Shown piece after piece: positions 8,950 to 12,523 of a stretch of 12,523 nucleotides of DNA. The DNA comes from Usnea hakonensis (Eukaryota > Ascomycota > Lecanoromycetes > Lecanorales > Parmeliaceae), in contig BLJB01000190.1 in NCBI GenBank assembly GCA_013423325.1, positions 1-12,523 of the forward strand. The letters are read 5' to 3'. The notes under the pieces are model-generated. The model saw only the letters and a program-made list of their open reading frames with translations. It did no database searches and had not been told where the DNA came from. A program made the position numbers and the translations under genes. The number at the start of each line of letters is the position of its first letter. Position 1 is the first letter of the stretch.

Positions 8950-9098
8950 GGTTTTTCCCTAATAGTATATACGTAAGACGATAGTATCAAATGGTTTTCT
9001 TGCTACGAGTTGATAAGAGTCAAAGGATCCCGTAATTACCTTTCGAAGTTTAGGTAGACACGACGTATAAATTCAAATTCAAATTCAAAAAAAAAAAA
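8950..9098 (+). other. 3' untranslated region and tail of the half-LINE
   Basis: The non-coding 3' end starts GTTTTTCCC shortly after the ORF1 stop, contains CCCGTAATTACCTTTCG and GTAGACACGA, and ends in ATTCAA repeated three times (9071-9088) followed by A to 9098. Such a terminal region is normally what a LINE reverse transcriptase recognises on its template. A related sequence occurs at 10300-10405 with a different terminal repeat. Confidence 0.75.
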
Positions 9099-9109
9099 TT
9101 AGTTTAGTT
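9099..9109 (+). repeat. 3' target-site duplication of the ORF1-only LINE
   Basis: TTAGTTTAGTT follows the poly-A directly and matches 7314-7324. Two more A can be counted if the last tail bases are taken as part of the duplication. Confidence 0.85.
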
Positions 9110-10299
9110 ATCTATTTATTTTTTTTAGTAAATAACGCTTTTAGCTTCTATTATCTATATTAGCTGGCCGGCGACGAGATCCAGCTGTACGCGCTGCCGG
9201 CTACGAACCTGCTACTATCGTATACGATATAAAGGTCGCCGTCGTACACGGTATATAGTAGAGCCAAGTGATCTTAGGGTATAACGCGTAAAGGAGATAG
9301 GATAGAAAATAGTAAGATAAAGCGATAGAGATAAGATACGTCCCTATTATAAGTAGAGTATTTAATTAGAAATATAGCTATACTATTAGTAAAGTCGATA
9401 TAATACTATTTAATTAGATACCGAATACGTAGAACCTTCCTATAATAATATATAGAGAGTACTAGGTAGCTTAGGTAGAAGGCGTATTAGCTAATAGGAT
9501 TAGTTACCCTAGATACGTAGGGATAATAGCCTAGTCCCGATATAACTAATAAGATACGAGATATCTACTTCCTCCTACGAGCCCGTTCGAAGCGTAGCTA
9601 TTAGTAAAGATACGATTCTCTCTCTATCTCTAGATACGCGTACCTATCGATAACTCTACCTACTTGTAGAGCTAGCGCGATATATTTATCGCTAAGCGTT
9701 CTCCTCTACGTACCTATAGGTAGTAATACTATAGAAGGAACCGGTATCCTATACCTAAAGTAAAAAGACCTTATAGGACCTCGCTTACCTAGTATAGAGT
9801 TTTTACGCGTAGAATACTAAGACTCTTAGCGCGTTATATAAATACGAAGGCCCGTATTTCTTCGTACTAATAGCTCTCTAAGAGTTAACTCGATAAGGAT
9901 CGTAGAATTTAGTAGTAATTAATTAATCTAAACTTCGTATCTATATTATATTACTATTATCTACTCTAGTAAGGTCTCTCTCTATTAGACTTAGTATAGG
10001 GCTAAGACGCCGGCCTTTTTTCCTCGGCGATAGGCGCTTACGGATTAGAATAAGTTAGGAATAAGGGCTAGTAATTAAACTTATAGATAAATACTCTACG
10101 AGGAATACTAACTACCCTACGGGGATATAGGCGTTATTCGGCCTATCTATATTCTTACTAATAGTTAAGTTATTTTTTTCTTAGAAAGGATACTAAAGCG
10201 TATAGCGACCTAGCGTATATATATAATTCGTAGAAGTTATTGAAGGTAGTATATAGAACTCGATATTTATAGGATACTATAATAGAAGAAATATATAGA
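9110..10299. other. RIP-mutated relic with coding-like frames on both strands, unidentified
   Basis: A GC-richer patch at 9160-9260 (GCTGGCCGGCGACGAGATCC) keeps some unmutated sites and then grades into RIP-mutated DNA. A minus-strand frame of about 260 codons, ending at a TAA near 9160 and traceable back to about 9950, has roughly a dozen stops; its C-terminal part reads smoothly (for example VYDGDLYIVYDSS). A plus-strand frame over the same DNA is comparably open and rich in Arg, Gln and Tyr. I cannot decide which strand coded and recognise no domain. If the 3' end at 10300-10405 belongs to this DNA, the plus strand would be the body of a second LINE-related element. Confidence 0.35.
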
Positions 10300-10405
10300 G
10301 GTTTTTACCCTAGCGTAAGCAAAGGTTTCCTCTATAATATTACTATAGAGCTTCCCGTAATTATCTTTCATATAGTTAGATAGACACGAGTATGAAATCC
10401 AATCC
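10300..10405 (+). mobile_element. 3' end of a second LINE related to the half-LINE
   Basis: GTTTTTACCC, then CCCGTAATTATCTTTCA (10354-10370) and TAGACACGAG, follow the same order as GTTTTTCCC, CCCGTAATTACCTTTCG and TAGACACGAC in the half-LINE 3' region. It ends in a short AATCC repeat instead of ATTCAA plus poly-A. No matching target-site duplication was found, so its 5' extent is unknown. Read as the 3' end of a sister element or subfamily. Confidence 0.55.
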
Positions 10406-10706
10406 AATATAATATCTTCTTTAATTTTATAAAGGAGTAGAGGTTCTACCTAATTAATATTAATTATAGTATATTCGCTAATAGCTATATAAGTATTATT
10501 ATAATACTATATATAGATAATATATTTATAATTAGTTTTAATTATAAAGATATTTAGTATATTAAAGATACCCTTAATTCTTAATTTTAAATAATTAATT
10601 TAGGGCCTTACGCTTACTATCTAGAAATAATAGTAATTTAAGATAGAGCTAAAAGAACTATTCGCTTTAAATAGATTAAATATATTAAATATATACTCCG
10701 CGTAGC
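10406..10706. other. AT-rich RIP-mutated flank, unidentified
   Basis: Strongly AT-rich sequence without recognisable coding. Its right border is sharp: at 10704-10707 it meets the inserted LINE copy, so this is the pre-insertion target DNA or the remains of another repeat. Confidence 0.4.
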
Positions 10707-12336
10707 AAGGTGGCAGTACTTCGAAGGACCTTCTTCCCACCACCCCCACAGGCAGACCTCACCGACATCGAGGATACAGTCTACCCAAACCCGGCGGAGA
10801 CAACCGTGGAGTTGACAGAAAAGGAGGTCAGGATAGCGATCTTCCGCCCAAAACAGGACAAGGCCCCAGGGATAGACGGGATACCGAATAGATTCCTAAG
10901 GTTAGTCGCCAGTAAGGCCCTCCCATAGCTTACCAGGCTCTTCCAGGCATATATAGACCTAGGCTACCACCCGAAGGAGTTCAAAATCGCCAATACGATA
11001 GTCCTCCATAAACCGGGCAAAGACGACTACTTAGAACCAAAGTCGTACCGGCCGATCGCCCTACTAAGTACGTTAGGGAAGGCTCTAGAGACAGTCGTAG
11101 CCAAGAGACTTAGCGACTATATAGAGAAATACAACCTCCTCCCCCCGGAGCAGATAGGCGTACGGAAAGGCCGGTCTACCGAGATAGCCCTAGAAATAAT
11201 AGTTAACGTAGTATATACGGTATAGGGTAGCGGTAAGTAGTATATAGCTAGCCTACTCTCTCTAGACGTAGCGGGGGTATTCGATAACGTGTCCTATAAG
11301 CGGCTTCTCTATAACCTCAAGTCTAAGGGGGTCCCCCCCTAGATAGTAAACTAGACGTCGAGCTTCCTTATAGAAAGAGTAACGTTAATAACGCTAAGGT
11401 AGAAAATAAGCGAGGTAGAACTAGCGGAGACGGGGATCCTATAGGGGTCCCCGGTATCCCCTATACTATTCCTATTCTTTAACGTACCGCTTATCGAGGA
11501 GTACTTAAAGCTAAAGCTAAACCTCTAAGTTAGCGGCTTCGTCGATAATATCTACCTACTAGCGTATAGGAAGAGTACGGAAGCTAACTATATAACGCTT
11601 AAGATAGTCTACGAGGTATACCTAAAGTAGGCGAAAACGTATAGAGCAACTTTTACCCCTAAGAAGTATAAGCTAGTCTACCTTACTAGAAGGCTAAAGC
11701 GCTTTAATATAAAAGCCGTAATAGACCTAGGAGCGACCGTTATAGAGCTAAAGGGTAGTATACGGGTACTAGGCCTATATATAGATAGAAAATTAAGGTA
11801 GGGCCCCTACCTTAAGAAGGTAAAGGCTAAGATAGTATCCTAATACCTCGCGCTATTAATAACGGCGGCCTCAATATAGAGAATAACTCTAAACTAAGTA
11901 CGTATAGTATATTAGGCTATAGTCCGACCGGCGATAATATACGCGGCGGCTATCTAGTATAACCCGGCGGGTACGCGAGGAGTGACAAAGATACCAGGGA
12001 GATAGCTAGGGATAACCTAGAATAAGTACCTAAGATACGTCTCGGGAGTATATAAGGCAATAAATACTAGGGAACTAGAGGTAGAGATAGGTATTCCCCC
12101 TATATAGGTCTCTTTAGACCTAGTAGTCCTCTATTACTAAGCCCTTAGGGGTATATACGAGGTCACGAAAATTAGAAACGCACGTATCCGTAGAGTACTC
12201 CGAGAGAAGCGAGGTTATAAGATAAAGGTACTACTAGTACCTACGATAGAGAAGTACTTATAGGCCGAGGGTACCCTCCCTAGGGGAGGGTAGGAATAAT
12301 ACGACGCAAGGAAGAGAGAAAGGAAGGAGACGGAGG
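10707..12336 (+). repeat. Right arm of 1630-bp inverted repeat (LINE ORF2)
   Basis: Partner of positions 1-1630 in opposite orientation. Similarity starts abruptly at AAGGTGGCAGTACTTCGAAG (left arm: AAGGTAGTAGTACTTCGAAG) and is lost within a few bases upstream of 10704-10707. It would continue past 12336, but the left partner is cut by the window edge. The first 200-300 bp of this arm keep CpA where the left arm has TpA, so the right copy is closer to the unmutated state there. Confidence 0.93.
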
Positions 12337-12523
12337 CGATAAGAGGAAGAGTACGGGGCTAGAATAATATAGCCTAGCGCACCCTATAGGAAGGCTACTA
12401 TACGGGTATACCCGAAAACGAGAGGATACCAGCTTAGGGTCCTAAGGACTAGAAAATAAAGAGAATACTTTACTATAACCTCGCGAAAGCCGAAAGCTCC
12501 GCCCTGATCTAGATACGAATAGA
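10707..12523 (+). mobile_element. 5'-truncated copy of the left LINE family, 3' end outside window
   Basis: It starts abruptly within ORF2, at the equivalent of residue 413 of the left copy, without leader, ORF1 or endonuclease. Truncation at the 5' end is the usual outcome of incomplete LINE reverse transcription; a rearrangement that also created the inverted repeat cannot be excluded. Over the 1630 bp that can be compared it matches the left element without net indel. CpA is retained in the first 200-300 bp and almost lost afterwards. The tail and target-site duplication lie beyond the right edge. Confidence 0.87.
10707..12523 (+). pseudogene. LINE ORF2 fragment: reverse transcriptase and C-terminal region, RIP-decayed
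   Basis: Continuous single frame (codons in phase with 10710) from before the reverse transcriptase to the window end, broken by TAG/TAA only. The first 72 codons are open and contain RPKQDKAPGIDGIPN. Then come SYRPIALLSTLGKALE, LDVAGVFDNVSY (first catalytic Asp at 11265), GSPVSPILFLFFN, FVDN at 11538-11549 (FVDD in the left copy, so the last catalytic Asp is lost by G to A), and a thumb-like part with VLGLYIDRKL. Near the end (12486-12518) AKAESSALI*IR matches the segment that in many fungal LINEs follows the RNase H domain. Here only about 310 residues separate it from FVDN, with no YTDGS-type motif, so RNase H appears to be missing. No start codon belongs to this fragment; the GTG at 10710 is internal. 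Confidence 0.9.

Larger units (their letters stand above)
7325..9098 (+). mobile_element. ORF1-only LINE ('half-LINE'), complete with tail and target-site duplications
   Basis: A 1.77-kb element with a 35-nt leader, an ORF1 of about 528 codons, a 3' untranslated region of about 120 nt, a terminal (ATTCAA)3 repeat and 12 A. It is bounded by 11-13 bp target-site duplications at 7312-7324 and 9097-9109. No endonuclease or reverse transcriptase sequence lies between ORF1 and the tail, so it could only have moved using ORF2 protein supplied by another element. In mammals such ORF1-only elements (HAL1) are known; I am not sure whether fungal examples have been described. An ORF2 deletion after insertion is the main alternative. 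RIP has mutated it heavily. Confidence 0.83.

Noticed and set aside
10710..10928. Reading the open frame at 10710 as a separate small gene
   Set aside because: It is the least mutated part of ORF2; the same frame continues past the stop at 10926 through all reverse transcriptase motifs to the window end, and the GTG is internal.
1..12523. CRISPR array, tRNA or rRNA genes, bacterial operon signals
   Set aside because: No regular spaced repeats, cloverleaf or rRNA-like segments were seen, and the RIP signature and LINE content point to a fungal nuclear genome.

Overview
The window looks like a repeat island from a filamentous ascomycete whose genome has undergone repeat-induced point mutation (RIP). 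Over most of its length CpA and TpG are almost absent while CpG, CpC and CpT remain common. Decayed reading frames are full of TAG/TAA where Gln or Trp is expected, and of Tyr where Cys or His is expected. Those are the CpA-to-TpA changes made by RIP. I see no intact gene, host gene, tRNA, rRNA or CRISPR array. What can be identified is non-LTR (LINE) retrotransposon sequence of the fungal Tad1 type. The species cannot be named from this sequence.

Left part (1 to about 4540, minus strand): a LINE with its 5' end inside the window. It has a short 5' leader, ORF1 (Gag-like, three zinc knuckles, start 4506) and ORF2 (AP-endonuclease plus reverse transcriptase, start 2866, running off the left edge). 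The two frames meet at a TAATG stop-start overlap. No net frameshift was found in either frame, so decay is by base substitution.

Middle (4541 to 10706): AT-rich, heavily mutated DNA with a C-rich block, a 20-nt poly-T, three tandem repeats and several unidentified relics. The best defined element is at 7325-9098 on the plus strand. It has a short leader, a full-length ORF1 with the same three-knuckle spacing as the left LINE, a 3' untranslated region, an (ATTCAA)3 plus poly-A tail and 11-13 bp flanking target-site duplications, but no ORF2. It resembles a fungal 'half-LINE' and is the main discovery candidate. A related 3' end lies at about 10300-10405.

Right part (10707 to 12523, plus strand): a second copy of the left LINE family, entering abruptly inside ORF2 (5' truncated) and running off the right edge. 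Its first 1630 bp are the inverted counterpart of positions 1-1630, with no net indel and, where compared, almost only transitions. The left copy keeps the reverse transcriptase FVDD motif and the right copy has FVDN. Neither copy can be functional.

The elements appear to share one enzymology. A Tad1-type ORF2 protein would have mobilised its own RNA and probably, in trans, ORF1-only RNAs carrying a compatible 3' end. RIP then silenced and mutated all copies to different degrees.
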